A DNA stretch of 44,995 nt from Zelonia costaricensis (Eukaryota > Euglenozoa > Kinetoplastea > Trypanosomatida > Trypanosomatidae), in NCBI GenBank assembly GCA_030849075.1, contig JASAOO010003347.1:1-44995 (forward strand). The letters are read 5' to 3'. Position 1 is the first letter of the stretch. Each line of letters opens with the position of its first letter. The notes under the pieces were generated by a model. The model did no database searches. It had not been told where the DNA came from and was given only the letters and a program-made list of their open reading frames with translations. Below, one piece after another: positions 27,788-38,586 of the stretch. The position numbers and the translations under genes were made by a program.

Positions 27788-28792
27788 ATGAAGTCTGCGT
27801 TTCTCGTTAGCAGCATCGGGCTGGCGCTGGGCTGGTCCTACGTGCGGCACATCCAGCTGCCGATGGGGCCCTCGCGCCTTCACTGGGGCGGCCTCGTCTT
27901 CGGCCACCGCGGCTGCCGCGATGTGGCCGGCGTCCCCGAGAACACGCTCGAGGCGTTCCGGTATGCGGCGGGACGCGGGTGTGGCGGCATCGAGTGCGAC
28001 GCGCGTCTTACCAAGGACAACGAGGTCGTCATCTTCCACGACGCCTTCGCGAATGGGCACCTGCGCAACGTGCCGCCCACGCGCCGCATCGATGAGCTGA
28101 CGCTGTTCGAGCTGCGCGAGTGCAGCCTCGCGGCGGATCCGACGGAGGCGGTGCGCGTGCCGACGCTGGAGGAGGCGATCCTGTTCTGCCGCGAGAACAA
28201 CCTGCGGATGCTCATCGAGATCAAGGAGCTCAAGCGAGCGTACCTGTGTACCGAGAAGGTGCTCGACCTGTACCGCCGCTACCCGGAGTACATGTACGAC
28301 CAGACGACCATCATCTCCTTCCACTCGGGCGCCCTCTACCACGCCCGCAAGGCGGACAGGAAGATCGCGGTGTGTCAGCTGTACGCCCCCGACCTCGTGC
28401 GGGCGTGGATTTCCCAGAGCACCGACACCGTGCCGCGGCTGCTGCTCCTCTGCCCGGCTTTCTGGGACCACGTTATGCTCTTCGTTCAGGAGCGCGTCAT
28501 GCCGTGGGTAGCCGGCTGCTCGATGGTGGGGCCGCGCTACAACCTCTTCACCGAGGCGAGCCGCAAGCGCTGGGTAACGCGGAACATCTGCACCTACCTC
28601 TGGGGCTTCGAGCGGCCCGAGCTGTGCACGCCGGCGATGCGGCAGCCCGGCGTGTGCGTGTCGGCGGACGACAACCACGAGGCCTTCGAGACGCCGCGGC
28701 CCGCGCCCGACTTCGACATCTTCGGCGACCGTCAGCGCGAGAAAGAGCGCCAGGAAGAGGAGGCGTACAAGCGCCTGCGGCTGGGCAAGTGA
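27788..28792 (+). CDS. Glycerophosphodiester phosphodiesterase family protein
   Basis: GDPD enzymes hydrolyse glycerophosphodiesters (deacylated phospholipids) or, in the membrane-bound branch, lysophospholipids or N-acyl lipids. The 334-residue protein has the core site: HRG at 40-42 (His40, Arg41), PENT at 50-53, the metal ligands in IECDARLTKD (Glu69, Asp71) and the second catalytic His84 in VIFHD. IEIKE near residue 142-146 supplies the next conserved acidic strand. A hydrophobic N-terminal segment at about 4-19 (FLVSSIGLALGWSYV) is a likely signal anchor, as in eukaryotic GDE4/GDE7-type enzymes. The C-terminus is a charged helix (REKERQEEEAYKRLRLGK). The start is the only ATG before the anchor; an upstream GTG in the same frame is not needed. 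Confidence 0.88.
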   Translation: MKSAFLVSSIGLALGWSYVRHIQLPMGPSRLHWGGLVFGHRGCRDVAGVPENTLEAFRYAAGRGCGGIECDARLTKDNEVVIFHDAFANGHLRNVPPTRRIDELTLFELRECSLAADPTEAVRVPTLEEAILFCRENNLRMLIEIKELKRAYLCTEKVLDLYRRYPEYMYDQTTIISFHSGALYHARKADRKIAVCQLYAPDLVRAWISQSTDTVPRLLLLCPAFWDHVMLFVQERVMPWVAGCSMVGPRYNLFTEASRKRWVTRNICTYLWGFERPELCTPAMRQPGVCVSADDNHEAFETPRPAPDFDIFGDRQREKERQEEEAYKRLRLGK

Positions 28793-29950
28793 GAGGACGG
28801 CATCGACGCGCCATGGCACGCACCCTGGTGTACGCGCGTGTGTGTGTAGGTGTGCGTGCGTGCACCTGAGCGAGTGCCACGCGGAGCTGTCGTCGGAGAG
28901 CGCCCGTGCTCCTCGGCATCGCATCCTCCGCCTCACGTTGCGGCTATTACTGCCGCTAGCTCGCCGCCCGGGCGTTACGTCTCCACCCCTCTTCCTTCCT
29001 ACCACCCACGTGGCACCCCCTTGTGACGTGCTTGCGTGCTTTGCTTTCACACATGCCTCTCACGCAGTCCAGGTGCAGTGCAATGGACGCGCGGGTTGTT
29101 GCTTTTGGCAGGCCGGGGGCCGCCTCTGTTCCGTTGCTCGCATCTCTCCTCCTCTTCCCCCCCCCCCCCCCGTGCTTTCACATGCGGTCCACAAGTTGCA
29201 GGTCTGCCGCACGAAACGAAACAGCCACGAGAACACGACTTGCGTGCGGGGCGGCGTGTTGGCACTGCAGGAAGGGAGGTGGAGGGGGGGGGAACGAGCG
29301 ACTGACACGCGCGCTGTGTTGTTGCACCGTGGGTAGTGCACGTGTCCAGCTGTCTGCCTCTCGGTGCCTCTCCCCCACCCGCACCCTCGCTCTTTCCGGC
29401 TAGTGTCTGTCCTGCGCCACCCCGTACTTCGCTGTGCAACCAAGAAAACGTGAGTGCCGTCCTGGCAACACGCGTCGCGCTGCGTACGCTGATGTTGTCA
29501 TGTCTCGGTCCGGGCACCGCTGTCACACGCATCGCCGTCTTCTAGTCCCCCTTTCATTTCATCGCTCCCGTCGACGTCGCACGTCACTGCCACACCATCG
29601 CCAAAACCAAGTGTGCAAGGGAAGACACAGCTTCCCGCATCCGCACATCTACGCACACACCCACACCGACACCCTTCAGGCACACACGCACCTGACCAGC
29701 CTCTTGCCTCGCTTTCCGCCTCTTTCTTCTCTTGCTCCCTCGCGCCGTGCAGTCAAGGATTGCCCACGTGCGCCACCTCGCCAGCAACTGCCTGGTCTCG
29801 TAGAGGGAGGTGACGCGGTCGACCGGCCGGGTGCGCAGCTCCCCACGCGTGGCACTCGGGTCCGCACCACCGCCGCCACCTTCACCGATCCCGACCCCGA
29901 CTCTCCCCCCTCCCCCCCACAGATACAAACACTTCCACACACCACCTGTA
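28793..29950 (+). other. Intergenic region between the phosphodiesterase and the MGAECS protein
   Basis: No convincing gene. TG-rich just after the stop (28835-28865), a run of about 14 C at 29158-29171, then C/T-rich sequence. Two splice acceptors are plausible, AG 29751-29752 and AG 29921-29922; neither has an ATG before 29951. Confidence 0.6.
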
Positions 29951-30463
29951 ATGGGTGCCGAATGCTCCTCGGAGGTGCGGGAGCGGCCGCAACCCTTGAC
30001 GCACGCCTCACCGGCGCAGCGCCACCCACCCGTCACCAGCGTGGTGCCCTCGCCGCTCGTCTCCTCCTTCAACTCCCGCACCAGCTCGCGGCGGCATGAC
30101 CGCTACGCCGACAGCCTGACCACGGACAGGGATGAGGCCTCCTCGGACGAAAGCGGGTGCTCGGGCCGGCGCAGCTTCACCGGCTACGTGCCCATGAGCA
30201 AGGTGACGCGGTGGCTCAAGGGGCTGCCACCGCCGTCGGCGCCGCTAGGCCCCGTGCGGGAGCCGGAGATCTGGTCGGACGGGGAGCGGGAGGCGAAGGA
30301 GTGGATTCGAACGGAGGGCGACATCATGGACCCGGCACAGGAGCGCTGGGACGCACCACACTACATCTCCGCCCTCGGGCTGCGCGGGGACTCGGAGCGG
30401 GTGCAGCCCGCCGAGGAGCGGAGGCGGCAGCAGAAGGCACAGGCCAAGGCGCGGTGTCTATGA
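29951..30463 (+). CDS. Small predicted N-myristoylated and palmitoylated protein, 170 residues
   Basis: Not recognised as a family. The N-terminus MGAECSSEV has Gly2, a small residue at position 3 and Ser6, fitting the N-myristoyltransferase consensus, and Cys5 could add palmitate, a combination typical of proteins fixed to the plasma or flagellar membrane. Residues 10-75 are Ser/Pro/Arg-rich and probably disordered. A short conserved-looking block at about 78-115 (TGYVPMSKVTRWLKGLPPP, then REPEIWSDGEREAKEWIRTEG) is the most likely functional part. The C-terminus is a charged helix. The ATG is the first after either candidate splice acceptor. Third-position G/C bias supports coding. Confidence 0.68.
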   Translation: MGAECSSEVRERPQPLTHASPAQRHPPVTSVVPSPLVSSFNSRTSSRRHDRYADSLTTDRDEASSDESGCSGRRSFTGYVPMSKVTRWLKGLPPPSAPLGPVREPEIWSDGEREAKEWIRTEGDIMDPAQERWDAPHYISALGLRGDSERVQPAEERRRQQKAQAKARCL

Positions 30464-31892
30464 AAGGGAAGGGAGGATACGAGACGGGATGGCCACGATG
30501 CATGACGCGCCGCAACCCTCCCTCCCCTTTCCGCCTCGTGCGGCTGAGGAGTGGGCACACCCCCTTCCTCCATCGTCGCGCCCGTCTTCGACATGACAGC
30601 ATCGGTTCTCCTCCCTCTTTCAATCTATACACACAAACCTCACGCCTACGCATAAACCTCGTCGCTCAGGTGGAGGAGCGCCCGTGTGTCGGTGCGGCGG
30701 GGAGGGGGACGGCGCATGGGATGCGGCGCACCTGGCACGGAAGCCGCAAACTTCGCCCGCCGTCGCGCCTCGGCTCCCGCTTTCAGAGCCTCAGTGGAGC
30801 CCTCGCGACGCGGCGAGTGGCCCTTCCTGCCTTCCCTCCCCTCCCTCTTTTCTCGTTTCCGTGCCCGCTTCTCGTACGTGGTGGAAGGGCTTCTAATGCC
30901 CCGCCCCCTCCTTTCCGCTTGGGTGGACCGGCGCGCGCGGGTGCGGGCGCGGGCGGGTGCCACCGCACTCCCCACCTCCTCGTAGAGCTGTCGCACCCGT
31001 TGCGCCGCTCACCCCCCCAATCGAATCTGAACGTTCACACAAAAACAAACACAGACACACACACACAGACAGACACAGACACGCACGTGTGCCGGCAGAG
31101 TGTGTGTGTGTGTGCAACGCGATGGCACGCTTCGGTGTCTGATTGTGGCTGATGCGCCACGCATCTCCGTGCACAGCGTGCAGCCTTTCTGGCTTGGTGT
31201 CTCTGCCAATCCCTTTTACCGAACACCAGCTGGGGTTCACTCCACAGGGCACCTCCTGCTTTGTCGGTGTGTGTGTGTGTGGCAGGCAGCCGTGTGGAAA
31301 GCCCCCCTGGCAGCACTTCGACATGCCTCCCCCCCCCACAGGGTTCGCGACAGCACGCACCCATGCTCACGACTAAGGCTTCTCCGGCTGGCTCCTCCGT
31401 CTCCTCCACTTCTTCACCACACATGCTCTAACAACACGCACCCTCCCCCCCCCCCCCACACACGCACACTCGTGTGCTTCCCGGCATCATCGCCACCACA
31501 GCAGCAACACAGCTTGCAGCTGAAATCGTCCTCTCCCCCCTTCTCTCTTCCCCGTCCCCCCTCCCTCGCTCTCTTCCCTACCCCGCCTCCCTTCTCCATC
31601 TTTCCTCTGTAGCATCGCAGCCGCCGCCGCCGCNCCCCCCCCCCACCGCCGCCCCGTCCCTCCATCACATCGTCACTCTTTTTTCTGCTTCCTCTCTCTC
31701 CACACCCTCGTCCCCACTCCGCGATCCGGCAGCAGGAGACACCGTCGTGTGCACACGCCGCATCACCCACGCTCCCTCGCAACATCAGACACGCTCACGC
31801 AGCACCCGCAAAGCCGCGCCCACGCGGCAAGAGCTCCTCTCACGCACCCATCTCTCCCACTTCTGTTTTTTTTTCCTTCTTCTGGTAGAGCC
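30464..31892 (+). other. Intergenic region between the two predicted myristoylated proteins
   Basis: About 1.4 kb with no convincing gene. It has an AC-rich stretch near 31037-31075, TG tracts near 31098-31116 and 31267-31282, a run of 14 C at 31446-31459, and one ambiguous base (N) at 31634 inside a CCG/C-run repeat, probably an unresolved length. A T-rich tract at 31864-31882 ends at AG 31887-31888. Confidence 0.6.
31864..31888 (+). promoter_or_regulatory. Candidate trans-splice acceptor of the MGNGVS protein
   Basis: A strong T-rich tract followed by TAG at 31886-31888, only 4 nt before the ATG at 31893. A very short leader, so a more upstream acceptor may also be used. Confidence 0.45.
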
Positions 31893-32294
31893 ATGGGCAA
31901 CGGCGTGAGTCACGGCAAGGCGGGTGCGGTGAAACCCGAGCCGGTCACCGGCAGCGCCGCGCCCTCTCCCGTGGCCATCAAAAGCGAGCGACGCAGTTCC
32001 ACCGCCGAGCAGAAGCTGCACCGTATTGACTCGCTGCAGGGTCTCACCGAGGAGATGATGGAAGATCTGACGCGCAGCAGCATGGGTAGCGTGTACAGCA
32101 AGAACAAGAAAAAAAACTCGCTGGACGGGTGGATTGCAGGCGCCAACTACGTCGTGAAGCCGGAGCAAGACGCCCTGAAGCTGCACGCCGACAGCATGCG
32201 CAGCCTAGCCGCTCTCCAGACAGCGAAGCGTCAGCCGCGGCCGGTTAGCAACCAGACCGACCGCCGCAGCAACTCGCAGGGGAGGCGCAAGTAG
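31893..32294 (+). CDS. Small predicted N-myristoylated protein, 133 residues
   Basis: Not recognised as a family. The N-terminus MGNGVSHGK fits the N-myristoyltransferase consensus very well (Gly2, Asn3, Ser6, Lys9), as in many known myristoylated proteins. There is no nearby Cys, so basic residues (Lys9, Lys14) may help membrane binding instead of palmitate. The middle (about 44-100) contains two helices with alternating charge (KLHRIDSLQGLTEEMMEDL) and the block SLDGWIAGANYVVKPEQDALKL. The C-terminus is Arg/Gln/Ser-rich and disordered. It is the second such protein in a row. Confidence 0.7.
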   Translation: MGNGVSHGKAGAVKPEPVTGSAAPSPVAIKSERRSSTAEQKLHRIDSLQGLTEEMMEDLTRSSMGSVYSKNKKKNSLDGWIAGANYVVKPEQDALKLHADSMRSLAALQTAKRQPRPVSNQTDRRSNSQGRRK

Positions 32295-35200
32295 CTCGGC
32301 TGACCCACTCCCTTCTTCCCTTCCCCTTCTTCCTGCCCCTTCGTGGTCCATCGTTACGAGAGCCGCTCACTTGACGCCGCTCACTTGACGCCGCTGCGTG
32401 TGTGTGCGTGTGCGTGTGTGTGTGTGTCCCCCCGTAGTGCTGCGGCGGGGACCTCGGCGGCTGCGAGTGGAGGTGTGTCTCTTTCTCCCGCGTAACCCCC
32501 TCCCTTGCCTTCGCGGCTCGCCAATGTACGCGTTGAGCGTGTTCTCTTGTTTATCTTTCTTCTTCTCTTGCCTTCTTTCTCCCTGTCTGTGTGACGGTCT
32601 CGAGTGCGTGCTCGGGTGTGTGTTTGGGCGTGTGGGTGTTCGCTGCTGGCCTCTCCTGCGTTTTTCTTTTCCTGCCACCGCTCGCGTGGGCGACGGCGGC
32701 ACTGGTGTGACCGAGAGGACACGTTCGAGGCGTGTCCTGGCGCGAGTTTCTCCCCTCCCGATCCCCGATTCTCGCGCCTTTGTGGGAACTCTCGCTTGCT
32801 TTCCGGGAACATGCTCTTGCAAACTCGCGTGTATGTACTGTGCGTGTGTGTGTCTGGTGTGTGTGTGTGTGTGTGTGTGTGTGGTGCTTGCGTCGGCCTC
32901 GTCACACCACGCTCACCCTTTTGTTTCCTGTTTTTTTTTTCTACCTCGTTGTCCCCTTCATCAAAGCCCCGCTTCCCTCCCTCTCCGTCTCTCCCGCGGT
33001 TTCCTCGTCGACATGCGTACACGCACGGGCAAAGGGGTTACGTGTTTGCGCTTTCCATGTCTGCGTGCGTGCGTGCGTGCGTGTGTATGTCTGCTGGTGG
33101 GTGCGTGCTGGCGTCTTTCTTCCTGGTCTCCTTCTGTGTCGCTCTTCCCCCGTGTCCACGCGCCCGCGACGCTCCCGCTCCACTCCCCCTCTTCACCCCA
33201 GAAGGACGGAAGGGGGAGGGGGTGGCGCGGGGTGGGCGGGGTCGACTCGGGTTTGTGTACTTCTTTCTTTCCCGCTGCGCATCTCCTCCGGCGCCCCGTG
33301 CTTTGTGCTTCGCCTCGCCTCCTCCTGTGCGTTTTGATTTGGTCGTGTGATTTCCCCTCTCTTCTGCGTGTGCGTCCCGCGACTCCGCTTTTCGCCTTTC
33401 CAGCAAGGTGCCCTGTCTTCTCATGGTCCCCCCCCCCTTGTCCTGCTCCCCCTTCTCCCTGCTTCGCAGCCCTCCTCTCCGCCACGCCCCCCGCGGTGTC
33501 TGCCGCACTCCCGCCGCCTCGCAGATGTGTACACGCGCTGCTGCTGTGGGGTGCCCTCGTGTCGGGCGGGCACCAGGTTTGCGTGCGTGCGGGCAAACAC
33601 CTCCATCTGGCTGGGCTGTAAGCAGCACACGCAGAACGGCGCCGCACACCTGCGCATGCCGGACGTTTCTTTCCCTATCAGTTCTCACTCATCACGTTCC
33701 TTCTCCGTTCATCGCTCTCGCACCACGTCCCCACAGAGCTCCAGCTGCCCGCCCCGTGGAGGCCTCCTCACCGCCATCCCACAGTCGCGGACACGCCAAA
33801 GCCCACCCGCTCTCTTGCTCGAGCTCTCCTACGAGGCGTCGCGCGAGCCACCGAGGCCGCTCGGAGCATGTGAAGGGGTAGATGCAGCGGTAGGCGCAGC
33901 ACACAGAGCGGTTGCTCAAGACGCTCAAGTCACGGTGGGGTCGGCCTAGTCTCCTGTCAGAGGCGTGTGCGCGTCCCTGTCACCCTCTCCCGTGCCCTGT
34001 GCATCGCATCCTGTCTCTCGGTCTTCATCGCCGTCCCACGCGTGATGCTCTGGCTTGTGTGCGCTTGCTTGACCGCAATGTATGTCCCCATTTTTTCCTC
34101 TCCCGTGCTTTCTGATATTGGATTCGTTATGCGCCTCCCCTGTGACCTCAGCGTTCGTGTGTGTGTGTGTGTGTGTGTGCTTGTCTCGTTCCCCGAGTGC
34201 TCGCCTCTTGTGCTTCGGACAGCGCGCTCGGTGGCCAGGTACGCACACACACACACATTCGCACTTTGTGTCGTGCACTCCACAACACGGTCAAAGAGCG
34301 AGGCGACGGCGAAGTGAAAGAGAGAGAAGCCGAGGGCTAGCGATCTCGTGTGCGCTGCCGGGGTGCGTGTGCGTGCAAGTGTGTGTACATGTGCGTATGT
34401 GTCGGCAGTGCCTCGTTACCCCCCCCTCCCGCACCAGCCCTGAGGCTGCTTCCCCCACTCCCTCCTTCCACAGAAGACAAGGCAGCTTCTCCAATCCTGT
34501 TTCTCCGCGTCTTGGGCCCACCGCCTCCCCCTCCCCGCGTGCGCCCGTCCTTCTACTTCTCTCCGTCTCCTTCCCCAACGCCGTGTCGACTCAGCAGCGC
34601 CTGCGCTGAGTTGCGTGTTCAACCGGTTTTCCTTGTTCTGCTTCCCCTGTCCTAGCCGACCCTCCCTCCTCCCCCTTGTCCTCGCTCCAACACGCGCACT
34701 CATGGCATCTTGGTGTTGCTCCGCGTTACTCTCTTGTAGCGTGCGAGCTTATGCGTGTGTGTGTGTGTGTGTATGCATGGGTTCGTGAGGGCGTGAGTGT
34801 CGGCGTGTGGCCCTGTGCACATTGCTTCTCGCCTGAGGAGATACCACTGATATTGTGTGCGTTTTTCGCTGTCGCTTCCGTAACGGCACTGGCACCTCTG
34901 CCCCCCCCCCCCCCCCCGCCCGCCCCGTCTCCCGGCAGCCGCCACTCCCGCGCTCTCTTCCCCTCCACCCCCGTTTCTCTTCCTGCGCTGCGATGGCACG
35001 AAGAATGGGGGGAGGGAGGAGGGACGCTGCCGCTGTCGCCGTTCCAGCTGCCGCCAACCACTGCGAAGGGCACAGGAGACGAGGTGAACAAACCCGAAGG
35101 TCGCAGTGTGTGGTGGAGAAAGGAAGGCGAACGACGTGCCGTGCATGCTCGTCGCCTTCACAGAACACCGCCGTTCTTCTCTCTTTACCTTTATGCCTAC

Positions 35201-36838
35201 GCTCCTCTGCCCCGTGCTGCTGACGTTCCGCGTCCTCCACACTCCGCTGATCCGCTCCCCTCCCCTCCCCTCTTTCCCGCTGCCGGCGGCGGTCTTCCTC
35301 CCCCTTGAACTCTTCTTGCTCCGTTTCTCGCCTCGGACCTGCTCCCTGCATGCCCTCCTCCTCCTCTTCACTCCGACTAAGGCGTGCGAGTTGGCAGATG
35401 TCTCGCAGTGCCCACGCACCAACTGGTGCACCACCCACGCCCCCTCCCCGCCTCCCGCTCCTCCTCCCATCACCCATCTGACTGCCAGCACAAAAAAGGA
35501 TTCATGAGAGAGGGAGAGAGAGAGACAGGAGAAATCGGCAAGGGAGGGGTGACTCGTGTGGGACTCGTGCCCCCACCTCCCTCACCTACCCACCCGCGCC
35601 GCATGTGTGTGTGTGGCTGCTCGCGTTTCTAATCCTCCTTCATGTACCCCCCCCTTCGATGGACTCTCGCTTCTTCTTCTGCATGTCTCTACGTGTACGC
35701 ATGTACGTGTGCGTGCGTGTGTGTGTGTCTTTCTCTGTGTGCTTGTCTGTTTCTGCCCGTTGCTTGTGTCCGGTACTCCTCACCTCGAATGCCATGACGC
35801 ACTTGTCTTCTTTTTTGTTTTTCCTGTGTGGCTTTGTCGTCGCTTAAGTGCTCTCTCGCTCTCTCTATCTTCCCCCCCCCCCCCACCCCTTCCCGACGCC
35901 TGCGTGTGTGACGGTGTGTGTGTATGTGCGTGCATGCGCTCCAGTGTGTAGAGGATGGGTACATGGGTGTGTGTGGGAGGGGGTGGAAAGGGGTACGGGT
36001 TACGGGAAAGAGTGTGGAGGAAGACGGCGAAGACGATGATGGGTCCTGGCAAATCGTTCGGCTCAATTTTGCTCGGCTGTGTGCGCAAGTGTGAGTGGAC
36101 AGAGTGATGTGCATCGACTCCATCATGCTCGCTTTGTAAAGCGCCGCCTCTTCCTCTGCCGCCCAGCCTCCCCCCTCCCCCTCCCCACCACGTCCCCATG
36201 TGCGCCCTGCCCCCCCCCCTCGCTCTCTGCCTCCCCGCTTCTGGTCCCTGATCCTTGACCACCGTCCTTATGCGAGAGCGTCGATTCCTCTCGCGCCCCC
36301 TTGCTCCAAAACCTGCCAACTGCACACCAACACACACGCGTATATACGCGGCAACGCACACGGCGAGGCGCTTTGCTGCGTGGGGAGTCTCGGTCTGCGT
36401 GTGCCCCTCCTTTCCACCCTCGATCCTCCGACGGCTGTGCGGGAGCAGGCGCGGCGACCCCCCTCCCTGTCCCAAGCTTCATCGAGTGGCGCACCGTAGC
36501 GGTGGTGGTGCACACAGCCGTGACCCGGCTGCCGGATTAGCCGGCAGAGAACCGTGTGCGCGGGCTTCGGCCCACGTGCGCTTGCCTCGTGCACGCACGC
36601 ACGCCGGGGCAACCGCCTCACCGCTGCTTTGGCAGCCTCCTGCACGGGCTCCTACGACTCCTCCCCTCCTCTCCTCTTTCTCGCCCCCGACTCGTTTCCC
36701 CCTGACAGCGCAGCGTCCCACACCACCTGCCCTCCCCCCTCCCCTTCCCTCCCCTCCCCACCGCAACGTGCCAACACCGCACGGGTGCACTTGCCTTTGC
36801 GACCTCAAGCTCTCATCACCAGAGCCCGCTGACGCGTC
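32295..36838 (+). other. Long gene-free interval (about 4.5 kb)
   Basis: The longest non-coding stretch in the window. Open frames here are Cys/Val/Arg/Phe/Pro/Ser-rich and follow TG or C/T composition, so I do not call genes. It holds TG tracts near 32396-32428, 32850-32883, 34155-34178, 34755-34773 and 35708-35729, a (GTGC)n run near 33061-33082, an AC tract near 34242-34258, C runs at about 34901-34917 and 35871-35884, and an inverted repeat at 36529-36547. It may be a very long 3' UTR plus 5' leader, or hold an RNA gene or lineage-specific small gene that I cannot recognise. Confidence 0.5.
36529..36547 (+). repeat. Perfect inverted repeat (7-bp stem, 5-nt loop)
   Basis: CTGCCGG at 36529-36535 and CCGGCAG at 36541-36547 around ATTAG. 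It sits in a segment (about 36430-36640) that is less pyrimidine-biased than its flanks. Possible RNA hairpin; no known function. Confidence 0.45.
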
Positions 36839-37795
36839 ATGTCCTCCTCCTCCGGTGCCGCGTCCCACGGGGGCAGCTCCACCTCTACCCGCGACTACCT
36901 CTTCCGCGCCTTGTACCTCCGCCGCGAGATGCTGCTCCTCTCCACGCACGGCACCGGCGCAGACGCCGCGGACGCGTCGGCCGAGTCGTCCAGCTCGGAC
37001 GGGGCCCTGCGCGACGTGCTCCTCCTCCCGCCCTTGTACGGCCTGGACGAACTCGCGATGGCGCCGGTGTCCAGCGACGCGCCGGCCAACGCCGGCGGTG
37101 CGGCTGGCACGGACCCGATGCTGACGCGCGACCACGCGTGGAACGGGTTGGTGCACGTGCGGGCCTCGGCCTCGCCGTGGTATCGCGGCTGCTTCGCCTT
37201 CTACGTGTACTTCCCCAGCCGCTACCCCTTCGAGCCACCCATCATTGAGCTCGCCGGCCCCCTGCGCAGCCACCCGCTGGTGCAGGAGCGCCGCGTCCAG
37301 CACCTCGAGCAGCTCAGCGCCGCACCGGAGAATGGCGCCGACGCCATCTCGCACCTCGCACCGCCCAGCAGCAGCGCCACGAACACCTCCATGGCGGGCC
37401 GCTCCGCCGCCGCCGCGGGCAAGCGCGTCTTCGTGCCCTTCGAGGAGGTGTACGCCGGCGTGGACCCGATGCGGGTGTCCGTCATGACGGTGCTGCTGCG
37501 CCACATGCAGCGCGTGTTCTTGCCGTCCGAGTGGTCGGCCCTCTTGCGGCCCGCGGCGGCGCTGACGGTGAACCGCGTGCTGGCCCGCCGTGATGTGGAG
37601 CGGCGCAGCGTGACGCAGGAGGTGCTGCTGCTGAGGCCCTTCGAGCAGTACGTCGGCACGGAGGTGATGCAGCACTTCGTGGGTGTCTGGGAGGAGAGCG
37701 AGGCGGGGGCGTGCGAGGACGCGACGGACACGGTCGCCGGCCACGGCGCAGACTGGTACACCCGCGAAGTGCTCCCTCACCTCTTGCACTCGTGA
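36839..37795 (+). CDS. Catalytically dead E2-like (UEV) protein resembling AKTIP/FTS
   Basis: A 318-residue protein with a ubiquitin-conjugating (UBC) fold but no active-site cysteine. The E2 core is seen in WNGLVHVRASASPWYRGCFAFYVYFPSRYPFEPPIIEL (about 101-138), which matches the E2 pattern of a tryptophan strand, a G-x-F strand and the YP-x-x-PP turn. HPL at 145-147 stands where E2s have HPN, and the catalytic ICL that should follow is absent; instead there is a 50-residue low-complexity insert. After it VFVPFEEVYAGVDPMRVSVMTVLLRHMQRVFL (about 197-228) corresponds to AKTIP, where the segment after HPLV runs into a helix ending in a similar basic, hydrophobic stretch. In animals and fungi AKTIP/FTS joins Hook and FHIP proteins to link endosomes to dynein. 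The AKTIP match is from memory and only fold-level; another UEV is possible. Confidence 0.62.
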   Translation: MSSSSGAASHGGSSTSTRDYLFRALYLRREMLLLSTHGTGADAADASAESSSSDGALRDVLLLPPLYGLDELAMAPVSSDAPANAGGAAGTDPMLTRDHAWNGLVHVRASASPWYRGCFAFYVYFPSRYPFEPPIIELAGPLRSHPLVQERRVQHLEQLSAAPENGADAISHLAPPSSSATNTSMAGRSAAAAGKRVFVPFEEVYAGVDPMRVSVMTVLLRHMQRVFLPSEWSALLRPAAALTVNRVLARRDVERRSVTQEVLLLRPFEQYVGTEVMQHFVGVWEESEAGACEDATDTVAGHGADWYTREVLPHLLHS

Positions 37796-38338
37796 GCGGT
37801 GGCACTGCCTCGTGACGGGAGCCGGGGCGATATGGAGAAGGGCGCAGGGTGCAACGGCCGTTGAATGTCTCTGTCTGTGTGCCTTTTCTCTCCTGATGTT
37901 GTACTCGCTGATGTGCTCGCACAACGAACTGGTTGCCCTTTTTGCCCCTCAACACGTCATGTACACTACGCCGCGCATGTACAAGGCAGCAGCAGCAGCA
38001 GCAGCAGCACGCGCACCATGCCCGCTCTAGCGCACCGCCTACACGTGCTGACCTACCGCACGCGCACGCACGCACGCATGTGGCTGCCAGAATCTCACGT
38101 TGTACCTCTCCCACCCGCTCACCTCCCTCCCTCCCTGTGTCTCTCTTCCCCCCCCCCCCTTCTCGGATCTCTGCGCAAAGGTCCCAGACCCGCGCTAGAG
38201 CACACGCAGCTCTGCCAACCACTCCGCGCCCTCCCACGCGTTTCTCAGACCCCCACCCCGTGTGCCTCAGACACACACACACACACACACTTACGGGCTT
38301 TCAGCCTTCCTGCTTCCCCCAGCTGCGTCTCGCACACA

Positions 38339-38377
<39 letters not shown>

Positions 38378-38586
38378 ATTGAGTTGGGCTCACTGCCCAC
38401 AGGACTACCCCGTCCCGCGACCCCTCGCTCCCTCTGCCGCGCGCGACGGCACGGCCGGCAGCCCTGCACTTGTTGTTGTTCTCCTTTGCGCGAGTGTACG
38501 TGCCTTTGACTAGACATTCTATCACCTCACCATCGCCACCACTACACTAGCAGAACTTGAAACACAGGAAAAGAGAGAGTTGGGCG
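37796..38586 (+). other. Intergenic region between the UEV and E2 genes
   Basis: No convincing gene. It has a (CAG)n run of about eight units at 37986-38009 and two AC tracts at 38270-38290 and 38341-38373. A leader AG near 38550-38553 is the closest acceptor candidate for the E2 gene. Confidence 0.6.
38341..38373 (+). repeat. (AC)n microsatellite upstream of the E2 gene
   Basis: About 16 uninterrupted AC units, with a shorter tract at 38270-38290 before it. Confidence 0.85.

Noticed and set aside
32398..33621. Open frame of 407 codons in the long gene-free interval
   Set aside because: It is Cys/Val/Arg/Leu/Pro/Ser-rich with TG-tract translation at both ends, shows no third-position bias and no conserved-looking block.
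36430..36640. A SIDER-type retroposon call
   Set aside because: The composition and hairpin are suggestive, but I cannot match a signature from memory, and no second copy is evident in the window. Kept only as a finding to check.
37986..38009. (CAG)n run as a poly-Gln or poly-Ala coding segment
   Set aside because: It is in the spacer after the UEV stop, with no supported gene around it.
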